Assembly (NCBI RefSeq): GCF_030010235.1
Contig: NZ_JASCRS010000003.1
Coordinates: 248,001-312,000, forward strand
Length of the DNA stretch: 64,000 bases
Origin: Leucobacter sp. UT-8R-CII-1-4
GTDB lineage: Bacteria > Actinomycetota > Actinomycetes > Actinomycetales > Microbacteriaceae
Direction of reading: 5' to 3'
Shown here piece by piece: positions 36,714-46,304 of the stretch (positions are counted from its first letter, which is position 1; each line of letters begins with the position of its first letter). Both the position numbers and the translations under genes were made by a program. The notes below the pieces were generated by a model. That model ran no database searches, had not been told where the DNA came from, and saw only the letters and a list, made by a program, of their open reading frames with translations.

Positions 36714-37679
36714 TTAATCTGAGACTCGTGGGTCGAGCCACGCGTATGCGAGGTCGGCGAGGTAGTTGAAGATGACAACGGTAATGGTGATCACGAGGAA
36801 CCCGCCTTGCAGCATCGGATAGTCACGTTGCAGTACCGCTTGGTAAAGCTCGCGGCCAATGCCTGGCCAGGAGTAAATGACCTCGATGAGGATTGCGCCG
36901 CTCACCACTGTTCCGAGGGCGAGTGCAATCATCGTGACGGTTGGCAGCATGGCGTTGCGAACCGAGTATGAGCGAATGATGCGGCCGCGAGGCAAACCTT
37001 TGGCGCGCGCGGTGAGCACGTAATCCTCGCCGAGGGTTTCTAGTACCGAGGATCGAATGATCAGCAGGTATTCGGCGTAGAGGGTCAGCGCGAGTGTGGT
37101 CACCGGCAATATCAAGTGCCGCAGTCTGTCTGCGAATTGTTCACCGGGGCTGAGCGCTATGGCGAATGGATCGGCCATGCCTGCCGATGGCAGCACGCCT
37201 GCGAAGAAGATCAGCAGCATGGCGCCAACAAACTGGGTGGGGAACGCGTAGAAGAGCACCGAGATGTTGGTCATCGCGTGGTCAAAGAACGTGCCTCGAC
37301 GCACGGCGCTCAGCACACCTAAGGTGATGCCGATGATGAGCGCAATGATCGTGCCGGTGAGTACGAGTGGGAGCGTGTTCATAAAGGCATCGGCAAGATT
37401 TGATGCAACGGGCTGCCGGTTGGAGAAGGAGATACCCAGATTGCCGGTGAAGAGGCCCTTGATGTAGAGCACGTACTGCTCCCAGAGCGGCTTGTCGATG
37501 CCGAATTGCGCTTCAAGTGCTGCCTTCATCTCGGCAGAGGCGCCTGGAACTCGAGAGAGTCTATTGGCGGCTGAGCCCGGCAAGATTCGGAAGAGCAGGA
37601 AGTTGATGGTCACGGCAACGAAGACCGTGACGAGCGCAAACAGTGTCCTGCGCCAGATATATCGTCCTCGATGCATCAA
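36714..37679 (-). CDS. Oligopeptide ABC permease, DppB type
   Basis: 321 residues, six transmembrane helices. It starts with the typical YIWRRTLFALVTVFVAVTINF and has the EAA loop LTARAKGLPRGRIIRSYSVRN. It is the first gene of the leftward transporter unit and is divergent from the binding-protein gene; the 156-base gap between them includes a short hairpin (GCCCGAA/TTCGGGC, 37711-37729) in its leader. Confidence 0.92.
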   Translation of the reverse strand: MMHRGRYIWRRTLFALVTVFVAVTINFLLFRILPGSAANRLSRVPGASAEMKAALEAQFGIDKPLWEQYVLYIKGLFTGNLGISFSNRQPVASNLADAFMNTLPLVLTGTIIALIIGITLGVLSAVRRGTFFDHAMTNISVLFYAFPTQFVGAMLLIFFAGVLPSAGMADPFAIALSPGEQFADRLRHLILPVTTLALTLYAEYLLIIRSSVLETLGEDYVLTARAKGLPRGRIIRSYSVRNAMLPTVTMIALALGTVVSGAILIEVIYSWPGIGRELYQAVLQRDYPMLQGGFLVITITVVIFNYLADLAYAWLDPRVSD

Positions 37680-37835
37680 TGTTCCTTTCAGTGCAGCAGC
37701 GGTGCGTGCGGCCCGAAATTACTTCGGGCGATGGAACTACATTACTGCCTATATGAGAAGTAGCGCCATATAGTATGCTAAGCCTACTGAGGCAGGTGCG
37801 CGAGCCGCGCGTACCAAGCAGTCGATGGAGGATCA

Positions 37836-39488
37836 ATGAAGATCGCAGTACGCGCGGGTATGGCTTTAGCAGCCGCAGCCGCACTAGTTGTATCAGTCGC
37901 CGCTTGTTCGCCAGGTGGCTCAGGGGGAGGAAACGGCAACTTCTTGCGAGTTGGCTCAACCGCAGTGGTTGACTCCTTGAACCCCTTCGTCTCGGATTCT
38001 GACTACTCGAGCGTGATGTACCAGTACGTGTACCCGCACCTCACTGAGTATGACGAGAATCTTGAGATCGTCCCCTCGTTTGCAGAGTCCTGGGAGACCA
38101 ACGAAGACGGCACCGTCTGGACCTTCAACACGGTAAAAGACGTTAAGTGGAGCGATGGAGAGGCCCTCGACGCTGAGGATGTCGCCTTCACCGCAAACAT
38201 GATTCTTGAGTACGCAAATGGCCCAACCGGTATTCTCTCGGGCTGGGTTGCGCACCTGAACAATGCTGAAGCTACCGACGCCAACACTGTGGTTTTCACC
38301 TATGACGCGCCCGTCGCGAATGTGTTGACCCAGGTGCAGGCGCTGCACATCTTGCCAGAGCACATCTGGGCGCCAAAGGCGACCGGTGACGGCATCGATA
38401 TCACTAGCTTTGACAATGCTCCACCGATTGTTTCGGGCGGTCCATTCACACTTGAGTCCTACAAAAAGGACCAGATGATGATGTTTAAGACCAATCCGAG
38501 CTGGTACGGCAAAGCGCCAGAAATTGATGGCTGGGGTCTGCAGTTCTTCGCGAACGATGACGCAATGGTGTCTGCTCTGAAGAGCGGCCAGGTTGACATG
38601 GTTGGTCTCACTACTCCGCCTACAGCGGTTGAAAAGCTCAAGTCAGACGGCATGGTCGTGCAAACCGGGCAGAGCGTGTCAATTAAGAACGTCATCATCA
38701 ACACCAACCCAGAGAAGACTTCGCATCGCGAACTGCTCAACCCTGAGGTGCGCAAAGCGCTTGAATATGGCATCGACCGCAACGAAATCGTTGAGCAGAC
38801 CTACCTCGGTCATGCAGAGCCGGGTTCGACCCTGCTTGCTCCAATCTCAGGTTTTAAGAACGAAGAACTGCCGGGCTTGCCATTCGATATTGAGGCAGGT
38901 AACAAGATCCTTGATGACCTCGGCTACCTGCCGGGCGCAGACGGTGTGCGTGTCGCCGATGGCGAGCGTATGGCTTACGAGCTGATCTTCCCAACCGCAG
39001 AATCGGGTTCGGGTGACCGTGCGTTCCAGACCATGCAGCGCGGCTGGGAACAGCTTGGCATTAAGGTCGAGCAGCGCAAGATGGACTCTGATGCTGCTTG
39101 GGATGCCATCACCGCCCCAGAGAACAAATACCTCGATTTCGACATCGCAATGTGGAACTGGGCGCCACCCTACGAGCCAGACTTCATTCTGAGCACGCTC
39201 ACCTGCGATTCGCTCGGCGGTAACTCCGATAGCGGCTACTGCAACCCGGCCTACGACGAGCTCTACAAGGCACAGGGCACTGAGCTTGATGTTGAAAAGC
39301 GTCACGCAATTATCGATGAGATGCAGCAGGTTATCTTCGATGATCGCCCGTACATCGTGTACGCCTACCCGAACGTTATCGAGGCTTACAACCCAGCGTG
39401 GGATGGCTTTGTGCTTTCGCCGCTGATTGGATCGATTAACAACCTTTCGACGCAGACTCTCACAGGTGTGCATCGAGTAGAAAACTAA
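37836..39488 (+). CDS. Peptide-binding lipoprotein, ABC family 5
   Basis: 550 residues with a lipoprotein signal: basic start, hydrophobic core and lipobox VAAC around residues 21-24. The mature part is a family-5 solute-binding protein, with YEPDFILSTLTCDSLGGN in the ligand lobe. It catches peptides or related compounds outside the membrane and delivers them to the permeases encoded divergently. Ligand not predictable by eye. It is the first gene of the rightward unit, 15 bases before the M17 aminopeptidase. Confidence 0.92.
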   Translation: MKIAVRAGMALAAAAALVVSVAACSPGGSGGGNGNFLRVGSTAVVDSLNPFVSDSDYSSVMYQYVYPHLTEYDENLEIVPSFAESWETNEDGTVWTFNTVKDVKWSDGEALDAEDVAFTANMILEYANGPTGILSGWVAHLNNAEATDANTVVFTYDAPVANVLTQVQALHILPEHIWAPKATGDGIDITSFDNAPPIVSGGPFTLESYKKDQMMMFKTNPSWYGKAPEIDGWGLQFFANDDAMVSALKSGQVDMVGLTTPPTAVEKLKSDGMVVQTGQSVSIKNVIINTNPEKTSHRELLNPEVRKALEYGIDRNEIVEQTYLGHAEPGSTLLAPISGFKNEELPGLPFDIEAGNKILDDLGYLPGADGVRVADGERMAYELIFPTAESGSGDRAFQTMQRGWEQLGIKVEQRKMDSDAAWDAITAPENKYLDFDIAMWNWAPPYEPDFILSTLTCDSLGGNSDSGYCNPAYDELYKAQGTELDVEKRHAIIDEMQQVIFDDRPYIVYAYPNVIEAYNPAWDGFVLSPLIGSINNLSTQTLTGVHRVEN

Positions 39489-39503
39489 AGGAAAGGGCGC
39501 GAC

Positions 39504-40985
39504 GTGCAGGCATCGCATCTTCTATTGCTCGGAAACGAGTGGGATACCGACGGGCAACGCCCGGCGTCGGACGGAATCGCTGGTCTTGCTGCGGCTCTGC
39601 AGCTGAGTGAGCGTGACCTCGCGGCGGCGGTTGCTGCTGCGTTGCCGACCGAACGCAATGCGGATCCCGGGAAGATTGTGGTCCCTGCGCCCGCTGGCCC
39701 GGCCACCGTGGCCGTGTGTGCGCTGCCCCCAGTGCACCGCGGCCCCGGTGCGCCAAGCACGGCCGAGCGTCTCCTTGAGGCTGGGCTTCGCCTCGGCGGG
39801 GCAAGCGCTGGCCTTGGCACTATTTGGTTCTCTGGTCGTGTCGACGGCTCGAGTGATACCGGCCACCTGATTGCTTCGCTTCGCGATGCGCTGTGGGCGG
39901 GAGTTTGGCTCGCGACTCAAGAACCCGCTGCCGCGCTCAATGAAGCCCGTAGGCCGGTGTTCGGTGACGGCGTGGCCGTTTCTGAGGCTGCCGAACTTGG
40001 TGTGCGTGCTCGCGCCTGGGTGCGGATGCTCTCGGAGCGTCCCGCGAATCTGCTTGGGCCCGAGCAGCTGGGGGCAGAAATTGTGCGCCTGGTGAACGAG
40101 ATGGGTCGTAGCGTTGACGTCGAATTGTGGACGGCGGAAGAGGCGGCCTCGCGCGGTTTTGGTGCGGTTAACGCAGTTGGCGGTGGATCGGCACGGCCGC
40201 CATACGTAGCGAAACTGCGCTGGGCTGGATCGGCCGCGACCGGGTCAGATGCAACGCTCGGTGTGGTGGGCAAGGGAATTACCTTTGATACCGGCGGTCT
40301 GAACGTGAAGCGTGATTCGGGCGAGCTTGCTTGGATGAAGAGCGATATGGCTGCGGCTGCCACGGTCGCGGCTGCCCTTGTGCTTGCTTCGCGCACGAGC
40401 GAGGCCGGTGCGCCGGTTGAGGTGATTCTTCCGCTCTGTGACAATGCGGTGTCGGGCAGCTCGGTGCGCCCAGGCGATGTTATTACGCACCCAGACGGTC
40501 GCACGACCGAGGTGGTAGACACCGACTGCGAGGGTCGTCTCGTGATTGCCGATGGGCTTGCCTGGCTGCGCAAGCAGGGTGCTGCCGCAGTGATTGATAT
40601 GGGCACACTGACCGATGGGGGTGCTGGTCTTCGACGAGCTGGTCTGTGGTCAAACGATGCCGAGTTCGCCGCGCAATTGCAGCGCCTTGGTGACGAAGCG
40701 GTTGATCCGCTTTGGGCGATCCCACTGCCCTACGGAGAAGATGAAGTTCTTGAGAGCCGGGTTGCCGATGCGAAAAACGCGCCGATGGACAGGCCGGATG
40801 TTGGTCGCCACGCTGCGACGTTCTTGGCGGAGTTCGTGGGCGAGGTTCCCTGGGGTCACCTAGACATTGGCGGCGTCGCGTACCTCGAATCATCAATCGC
40901 TGGCTGGCCTGAGGGTCCGACGGGCGCGATGACGTTTGCGGTTGCTGAGGCCATGCGTGCCTGGGCTGCTGGCTCACTTCGTTAG
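39504..40985 (+). CDS. M17 leucyl-type aminopeptidase
   Basis: 493 residues. The N-terminal domain (about 1-160) is variable; the C-terminal catalytic domain has the metal and bicarbonate-binding segments GKGITFDTGGLNVK and MKSDMAAAATV and the M17 signature, here DTDCEGRLVIADGL where most members read NTDAEGR. The metal-binding Asp and Glu are kept. It should release N-terminal residues from imported peptides in the cytosol. GTG start with AAAGGAAAGGG. It sits directly behind the binding-protein gene, consistent with peptide use. Confidence 0.92.
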   Translation: MQASHLLLLGNEWDTDGQRPASDGIAGLAAALQLSERDLAAAVAAALPTERNADPGKIVVPAPAGPATVAVCALPPVHRGPGAPSTAERLLEAGLRLGGASAGLGTIWFSGRVDGSSDTGHLIASLRDALWAGVWLATQEPAAALNEARRPVFGDGVAVSEAAELGVRARAWVRMLSERPANLLGPEQLGAEIVRLVNEMGRSVDVELWTAEEAASRGFGAVNAVGGGSARPPYVAKLRWAGSAATGSDATLGVVGKGITFDTGGLNVKRDSGELAWMKSDMAAAATVAAALVLASRTSEAGAPVEVILPLCDNAVSGSSVRPGDVITHPDGRTTEVVDTDCEGRLVIADGLAWLRKQGAAAVIDMGTLTDGGAGLRRAGLWSNDAEFAAQLQRLGDEAVDPLWAIPLPYGEDEVLESRVADAKNAPMDRPDVGRHAATFLAEFVGEVPWGHLDIGGVAYLESSIAGWPEGPTGAMTFAVAEAMRAWAAGSLR

Positions 40986-41086
40986 TCGCGCGTTGTCTCG
41001 CGGTGAAGTTTTGCACCGTTGCAATCCCTGTTCGCTGCACCGGCGCAGTGCGCAGGGATTGCATACACATGACAAGTGTGTATATG

Positions 41087-41100
41087 CTTGGTATAACAAG
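41087..41100 (+). promoter_or_regulatory. GntR-type operator of the aminotransferase operon
   Basis: CTTGGTATAACAAG, symmetric except at two positions. It overlaps the end of a -10-like TATGCT (41083-41088) that has a TTGCAT -35-like element 18 bases upstream. It differs from the complement of 32986-32999 at one position. Confidence 0.58.
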
Positions 41101-41141
41101 ATAGCGGCGGGGTTTCCTCCGCGGTAATTGAAAGGCTCAAC

Positions 41142-42500
41142 GTGGACCTCACATTTGATTCAGCGTTCCCATCGCGCACCGCGCGTTCTCGCGAACTTTT
41201 TGAGCGCGCAAAGCTCACGATTCCCGGCGGCGCAGGCAGCACCGCGCGTCTGCCGCGCAACGGCTGGAACCCATACCCGCTGTTCATCGAACAGGGTCAG
41301 GGCTCACGCATCACCGACGTAGACGGCAACGAATACGTCGACTACCTGCTTGGCCTAGGACCAGACATTCTTGGCCACCGCCACCCGGTTGTCACCGAAG
41401 CCGTCGTCAAGGCGATCCAGGAGCAGGGCACCAGCTTCGGACTGCCCTACGAACTCGAGATTGAGGCATCTGAAAAAGTCGTCGCAGCGGTTCCCGGCGT
41501 TGAACAGGTTCGTTTCGCGAACTCGGGATCTGAAGCAGTTGGCCAGGCGATCCGCATCGCCCGGGCAACCACCGGTCGTCGCATCATCGTTCGCTTCGAG
41601 GGCCTGTACCACGGCTGGCAGGACAGCGTCTACTGGTCGAACCACGTTGACCTGGACAAGGCAGGCCCAGCGGACCGCCCACGCCCAGTCGCAATGGGTC
41701 TTGGTGTGCCAGCAGAACTCGAGGAAACCCTCGTTGTGCTGACCTGGAACGATGCAGAGAGCTTCGTCAAGCTGATGGAAGAGCGCGGTGAGGAAATCGC
41801 TGCCGTAATCACCGAGCCAGCAGTACTCAACACCGGTTGCATCCTGCCAGAGCCCGGCTACCTGGAGCTGCTACGCAGCGAAACCCAGAAGTACGGCGCA
41901 ATGCTGATCTTTGACGAGGTCATCACCGGCTTCCGTATCGCCCGCGGCGGAGCCCACGAGTACTACGGCGTGATTCCCGACCTGACCACCTATGCAAAGG
42001 GTGTTGGCGGAGGCTTCCCAGTTGCAGCAATCGGCGGCACCAAGGAAGCAATGCGCCTGATCGCAGACGGCACCTACTCGCACTCGGGCACCTACAACGC
42101 AAACGTCGTGCAGTGTGCAGCAGTCTCGGCAACGATGGATCTGCTCGCAGAGCCAGGGCTCTACGAGCGCCAGCGAGCACTCGGTGATCGCCTTGCGCGC
42201 GGTCTCGAATCGATTGCCAACGAGAACGGAATCGACGCGTATGTCACCGGACTCGGTACCGTGTTCCAGCTCTGGTTCGCAGACGGCCCGATCAAGAACT
42301 GGCGTGACGCAGTCGCAAACACCCGCGAGGGCGTGTTCAAGCGCTGGTACGAAGAAATGCTTGTGCGCGGCGTACTGTTCCACCCGCTACAGTTTGAGAA
42401 CCTCTTTGTGTCGCTTGTGCACGACGACCGTGACATCGACGACACCCTTGAGGCCGCAGCAGGTGCCATGAAGGTGCTCAAGCAGGAATTCTCGCGCTAA
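41142..42500 (+). CDS. Class III aminotransferase, glutamate-1-semialdehyde aminomutase-like
   Basis: 452 residues, PLP fold I. LIFDEVITGFRIARGG gives the cofactor-binding Asp, and YAKGVGGGFPVAAIGG the PLP lysine. NSGSEAVGQAIRIARATTGR and YHGWQDSVYW are also typical of the GSA-AM branch. It is too far from heme genes to be HemL; it probably moves an amino group on a cluster-specific amino sugar or amino acid. GTG start behind GAAAGG. First gene of a five-gene rightward operon under a GntR-type operator. Confidence 0.85.
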   Translation: MDLTFDSAFPSRTARSRELFERAKLTIPGGAGSTARLPRNGWNPYPLFIEQGQGSRITDVDGNEYVDYLLGLGPDILGHRHPVVTEAVVKAIQEQGTSFGLPYELEIEASEKVVAAVPGVEQVRFANSGSEAVGQAIRIARATTGRRIIVRFEGLYHGWQDSVYWSNHVDLDKAGPADRPRPVAMGLGVPAELEETLVVLTWNDAESFVKLMEERGEEIAAVITEPAVLNTGCILPEPGYLELLRSETQKYGAMLIFDEVITGFRIARGGAHEYYGVIPDLTTYAKGVGGGFPVAAIGGTKEAMRLIADGTYSHSGTYNANVVQCAAVSATMDLLAEPGLYERQRALGDRLARGLESIANENGIDAYVTGLGTVFQLWFADGPIKNWRDAVANTREGVFKRWYEEMLVRGVLFHPLQFENLFVSLVHDDRDIDDTLEAAAGAMKVLKQEFSR

Positions 42501-42526
42501 GCGATTCAACGAAGAAAGGGCGCGGC

Positions 42527-43984
42527 ATGACGCCTCCCGAGGGCATCGCGATCGGACTCGACCTAGGCACCTCAAGCCTCAAAGCAATAGCGGTCGGGGT
42601 CCAGTCCGGCCGGGTGCTCTTCAGGGAGCGGCAGCCGTACCCAACGCACCGACCAGAACTCGGTGCAGCCGAACAGGCACCGCAAGATTGGATGGCGGCG
42701 GCGATAGGCGCACTGGCGCGTCTCGCCGCCGCAACCGGGGCAGAACGTTGGGTAGGCATCGGACTCTCGGCGATGCTGCCGACCCTGGTCTGCCTCGATG
42801 CAGACGGTGAACCGGTTGGCAACGCCATCGTCTGGGAAGACACCAGAGCCGAAGCCGAAGCTGAATGGCTGAGACAAGAACACCCCGCAGCCGTCGCCTA
42901 CCAGCGCACCGGACAGCAATTTGACGGGCGATACCTGGTGCCGATGTACCTGCGACTGCGCGAGCAAGACGCCGAGGTCGCCGCACGCACCACACGACTT
43001 GCCGGCGCAAAAGACTACCTATTTGAGCAGCTCACAGGCGAACTGCTCACCGACCCCTCTACCGCGGCGGGCAGCGGGGTCTACGACCTCACCACCGGTG
43101 ACTATGCCACCGGACCCTGGCCAGAATTGCCGCCAGTAGTGCCATCAACCGCGTCGCGCGGCCTCGACGCTGGAGTCGCAAGACTCATCGGCGTGCGTGC
43201 GGGCATTCCTGTCGCACTCGGCGGTGCCGACTCAGTGCTTGGCGCAGAAGCGCTTGGCACGAGGCCCGGGCTCGACGTCGCAATTATCTCGGGCACCAGC
43301 ACCGTAGTGCTTGGTACCCACACCGAACTTGAAATTCACCCAGACGGCAGGGCCCTCGTCACCCCGCTGGCCCGAGGCGGTTACGGCCTCGAAATGGATC
43401 TGGTTGCCACCGGATCAGCCTTCCAATGGTTGGCAAGCCTCACGGGTGCAGCGAGCGTCGCAGACCTTATTGCAGAAGCGATCGAGGTAGACCACCTCGC
43501 GGCCCCGAGCGTGCTGCCCTACCTTGGGCCGGGCGAACAGGGAGCGCTCTGGGAGCCAAACATTTTCGCTTCCTTCCAAGGGATCACCCTCGGCACCAGC
43601 AGAGGTGCACTCATGCGCGGCTTGCTCACCGGAGTCGTTCTCGAACTCCGACGCTGCATACTTGCGATTGCCGCGAGCGACCAGGGGCGCATTATTGCCT
43701 CGGGCAGCTCACTGACATCGCCACAAATGTTGCAAGACCTCGCAGACGCGTGCGGTCGTGAAGTGCTTGCTGATGTGAGCGACGCGGATCACTCAGCTCT
43801 CGGAGCAATCGACGCACTGCTTGAAGGCATCGGACTCCCACTACCTGAACGCAACACCGAACGCTCACGGTTCACACCCTCGGCAGCACAAACGGAGCTG
43901 TGGCAACAGCTCGCCGCTCGGCACGAGGGCGATCTTGGGCGTGAGCGCGAACGTGTTGCCGCTACCCGAGAGGCAGCACAGTGA
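42527..43984 (+). CDS. FGGY-family carbohydrate kinase
   Basis: 485 residues. The N-terminal phosphate loop is GLDLGTSSLKAIAVG (about 9-23) and WEDTRAEAEAEW is the xylulokinase-like sugar loop; the C-terminal ATP lobe contains GLDVAIISGTSTVVLG. It phosphorylates a sugar, sugar acid or polyol; the closest named relatives are xylulokinases but the substrate is open. It follows the aminotransferase by 26 bases with an AAAGGG site and overlaps the serine hydrolase gene by 4 bp. Confidence 0.88.
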   Translation: MTPPEGIAIGLDLGTSSLKAIAVGVQSGRVLFRERQPYPTHRPELGAAEQAPQDWMAAAIGALARLAAATGAERWVGIGLSAMLPTLVCLDADGEPVGNAIVWEDTRAEAEAEWLRQEHPAAVAYQRTGQQFDGRYLVPMYLRLREQDAEVAARTTRLAGAKDYLFEQLTGELLTDPSTAAGSGVYDLTTGDYATGPWPELPPVVPSTASRGLDAGVARLIGVRAGIPVALGGADSVLGAEALGTRPGLDVAIISGTSTVVLGTHTELEIHPDGRALVTPLARGGYGLEMDLVATGSAFQWLASLTGAASVADLIAEAIEVDHLAAPSVLPYLGPGEQGALWEPNIFASFQGITLGTSRGALMRGLLTGVVLELRRCILAIAASDQGRIIASGSSLTSPQMLQDLADACGREVLADVSDADHSALGAIDALLEGIGLPLPERNTERSRFTPSAAQTELWQQLAARHEGDLGRERERVAATREAAQ

Positions 43985-45447
43985 ACGAAGCAACACCTGA
44001 CAACGCAGCCCAGACCGGCATACTGCACGCGCAACCCATCGGCGCCCTGATCAACGCGCTACTCACCTCTGCTCCGGTGAGCGGAGGAAGCGTCGCGATT
44101 TCGCGCGGCGAAACAATCGAGACTCGTGCCTTCGGCACACGCGGGCCAAACGGTGCGCCCGTAGATCCTCGTGACCGATTCGAAATCGGCTCAATTTCAA
44201 AAACCGTAGCTGCTCTCGCCGCAGCCCGGCTCGAAGTCGAGGGCAAGATTGCGCTAGACAGCCCGGTTCGCGACCACCTGCCGTGGCTAGTGCTGCCCGA
44301 AGGTGCGGGTGATCCAACGCTCAGACACCTGCTTGCGCACACCGCAGGCTGGATCGCGGGCAACTCTGCTGCCCCTGGAGAAGTCGCACAGGCGCTTTCG
44401 CTCACTGAATCTCGTGCGGTAACCGCACCGGGCGAGCGTTTTCACTACTCAAATGTGGGATACGTAGTGCTCGGCCTCGCGCTCGCCGAAGCAACCGGCA
44501 CAAGCTTTGCGGCGCTCTTGCGCGAACAGCTCTTTGTGCCGCTTGGCATACCTGGCGCAATCGCGAGCATCACCGGCGCAGAACGTGAGCAGCTTTGCCC
44601 AGGCACCGTGCCAAGTCGGGATGATGCGCAGTGGGAACCGGGAGCGGCCCTGAGCGAGCAAAGCTGGGTCGAACCGGCGGGCGCCGACGGCAACGTTGCG
44701 GCGAGCGCACTCGAACTATTGCAGTTTGGGCGCGCCCTGAGCAACCCCGAAAGCTTCACCGGGCGAGCCCCCTGGCTCCCAGCCGCGGTTGCGGCAATCG
44801 CGACCCCCACCGCACCTAGCGGTGAAGACATTCTTGGAGCCGGCCCGCACCTCACAGTAAACGAAGCGCGCTACGGCCTCGGCGTAAACGTCGAACCCAC
44901 CGATCTTGGCACTCTGCTCACGCACGGCGGCGGCATGATCGGATACGGTGCCTTCCTGATCGCGCACCCTGACTCAGACATTACGGTGGCCGTCACGCTC
45001 AGCACCCCGGGAGAATGGCCCCACGCTGAACTGCTGGCACGCGCTGTGCACGCCGAACTCGTTCGTGAGCACAGTGGCACGATCGCGGCAGGTGCCGACA
45101 ACCCAGTAGCAGCGTTGCGAGTAAAACGTGCACCGCTCTCACCAGGCAACGAAGAACAAGCTCGGCTCTCCGGTCACTACCGCAGCTACACACCGTGGTG
45201 CCCACACTATGAAGTTGGTGTCTCTGCCGAGCCTGGCATTGCCGGACAGCTCGTCCTGCGCGCATATAGCGGAGTCGAAGCGCCAACCGAAGACACTCCG
45301 CTCGTGTCGATCAATGGAGACGACGCCTTCACCGTTGGCGCCGAAGCCGGCACACCAGAACGAGCACGCTTTGGCGATGTTATTGGCGGTGTCGCACAAA
45401 CGTTGAACATCGACGGCTGCGTGTACTCGCGAGTCACCAGCCGATAG
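43981..45447 (+). CDS. Serine hydrolase, beta-lactamase/PBP4-like fold
   Basis: 488 residues. All catalytic motifs are kept: SISK (71-74), YSN (156-158) and HGG in LTHGGGMIGYG. There is no signal peptide, so it is cytosolic, unlike classical D,D-carboxypeptidases; D-aminopeptidase or esterase activity on an imported compound is likely. The C-terminal 100 residues form an added beta-rich domain. GTG start overlapping the kinase stop (GTGA). Confidence 0.87.
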   Translation: MNEATPDNAAQTGILHAQPIGALINALLTSAPVSGGSVAISRGETIETRAFGTRGPNGAPVDPRDRFEIGSISKTVAALAAARLEVEGKIALDSPVRDHLPWLVLPEGAGDPTLRHLLAHTAGWIAGNSAAPGEVAQALSLTESRAVTAPGERFHYSNVGYVVLGLALAEATGTSFAALLREQLFVPLGIPGAIASITGAEREQLCPGTVPSRDDAQWEPGAALSEQSWVEPAGADGNVAASALELLQFGRALSNPESFTGRAPWLPAAVAAIATPTAPSGEDILGAGPHLTVNEARYGLGVNVEPTDLGTLLTHGGGMIGYGAFLIAHPDSDITVAVTLSTPGEWPHAELLARAVHAELVREHSGTIAAGADNPVAALRVKRAPLSPGNEEQARLSGHYRSYTPWCPHYEVGVSAEPGIAGQLVLRAYSGVEAPTEDTPLVSINGDDAFTVGAEAGTPERARFGDVIGGVAQTLNIDGCVYSRVTSR

Positions 45448-45476
45448 TACGCCCCGGCGTAGAAAGAGAGTGCACC

Positions 45477-46226
45477 GTGCACATCAATATCTTTAGTTCA
45501 GAATCGGCACTCGCAGAGGCCGCTGCCGAACGCATCATCGCGCAGGTGCGCGAAAACGCCGAAGCCGTGATCGGCCTCGCTACTGGCGCCTCACCCGTAG
45601 CGGTCTATCACGCCTGGGGTAAGGGCGCTGCCACACTCGGTCTCGACCAGAGCCGCGTGCGAGGTTTCGCACTCGACGAATACCTTGGGCTCGACCCCGA
45701 AGACTCGCGCAGCTACCACGCAGTCATTCGTCGCGACGCCGTTGCCGGGGCTGGCTTGAACGCTGAGCTGGTGCTGATTCCGCAGGGCAGCGGCGACCCA
45801 GAAGCCCCGGCAGCATATGAACGCGCTATTCGCGAGGCCGGCGGCGTTGACGTGCAAGTGCTCGGTATCGGACGAAACGGTCACCTTGGTTTTAATGAAC
45901 CAGGATCGCCCGCCCAATCGCGTACACGCGTGGTACAGCTCGCTGCCTCAACAATGGCAGACAACGCACGCTACTTTGATCGTGCAGAAGACGTGCCGAC
46001 AGCGGCCATCACCCAGGGGCTCGGCACCATCTTTGAAGCGCGTGAGCTCATAGTGATCGCGGTTGGCGAAGCCAAAGCAGATGCGGTCGCAGCAGCTATT
46101 GAGGGCGAAACCACCGAAGATCTGCCCGCAAGTCTGTTGCAGAGCCACCCGAATGTGCACTGGTTCATCGACCAAGCCGCGGCAGCAAAGCTCAGTGAAT
46201 CGGTGGCGCTCGTCGCTGCTGTGTAG
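45477..46226 (+). CDS. nagB: Glucosamine-6-phosphate deaminase
   Basis: 249 residues, NagB/RpiA fold. GLATGASPVAVYHAW is the phosphate loop, FALDEYLGL and the active-site GIGRNGHLGFNEPGS (Asp/Glu/His set) follow. It converts GlcN6P to Fru6P and ammonia. As last gene of the operon it ties the cluster to amino-sugar breakdown. GTG start with GAAAGAGAG. Confidence 0.93.
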   Translation: MHINIFSSESALAEAAAERIIAQVRENAEAVIGLATGASPVAVYHAWGKGAATLGLDQSRVRGFALDEYLGLDPEDSRSYHAVIRRDAVAGAGLNAELVLIPQGSGDPEAPAAYERAIREAGGVDVQVLGIGRNGHLGFNEPGSPAQSRTRVVQLAASTMADNARYFDRAEDVPTAAITQGLGTIFEARELIVIAVGEAKADAVAAAIEGETTEDLPASLLQSHPNVHWFIDQAAAAKLSESVALVAAV

Positions 46227-46304
46227 CAGGGCTGGGCGATCCAGCGCGCGAATCTGGTGCTGCCCGGTCGGGGCGACACGCCAGATCGCAGTAGGATTTT
46301 GAAC

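Noticed and set aside
37711-37729. Hairpin GCCCGAA/TTCGGGC in the leader of the DppB-type gene
   Set aside because: Short, no T-run and no known attenuator features; noted but not called a regulatory element.
37740-37800. Possible third GntR operator upstream of the peptide-binding protein
   Set aside because: The best match (AGTATGCTAAG) agrees with the other two sites at too few positions.
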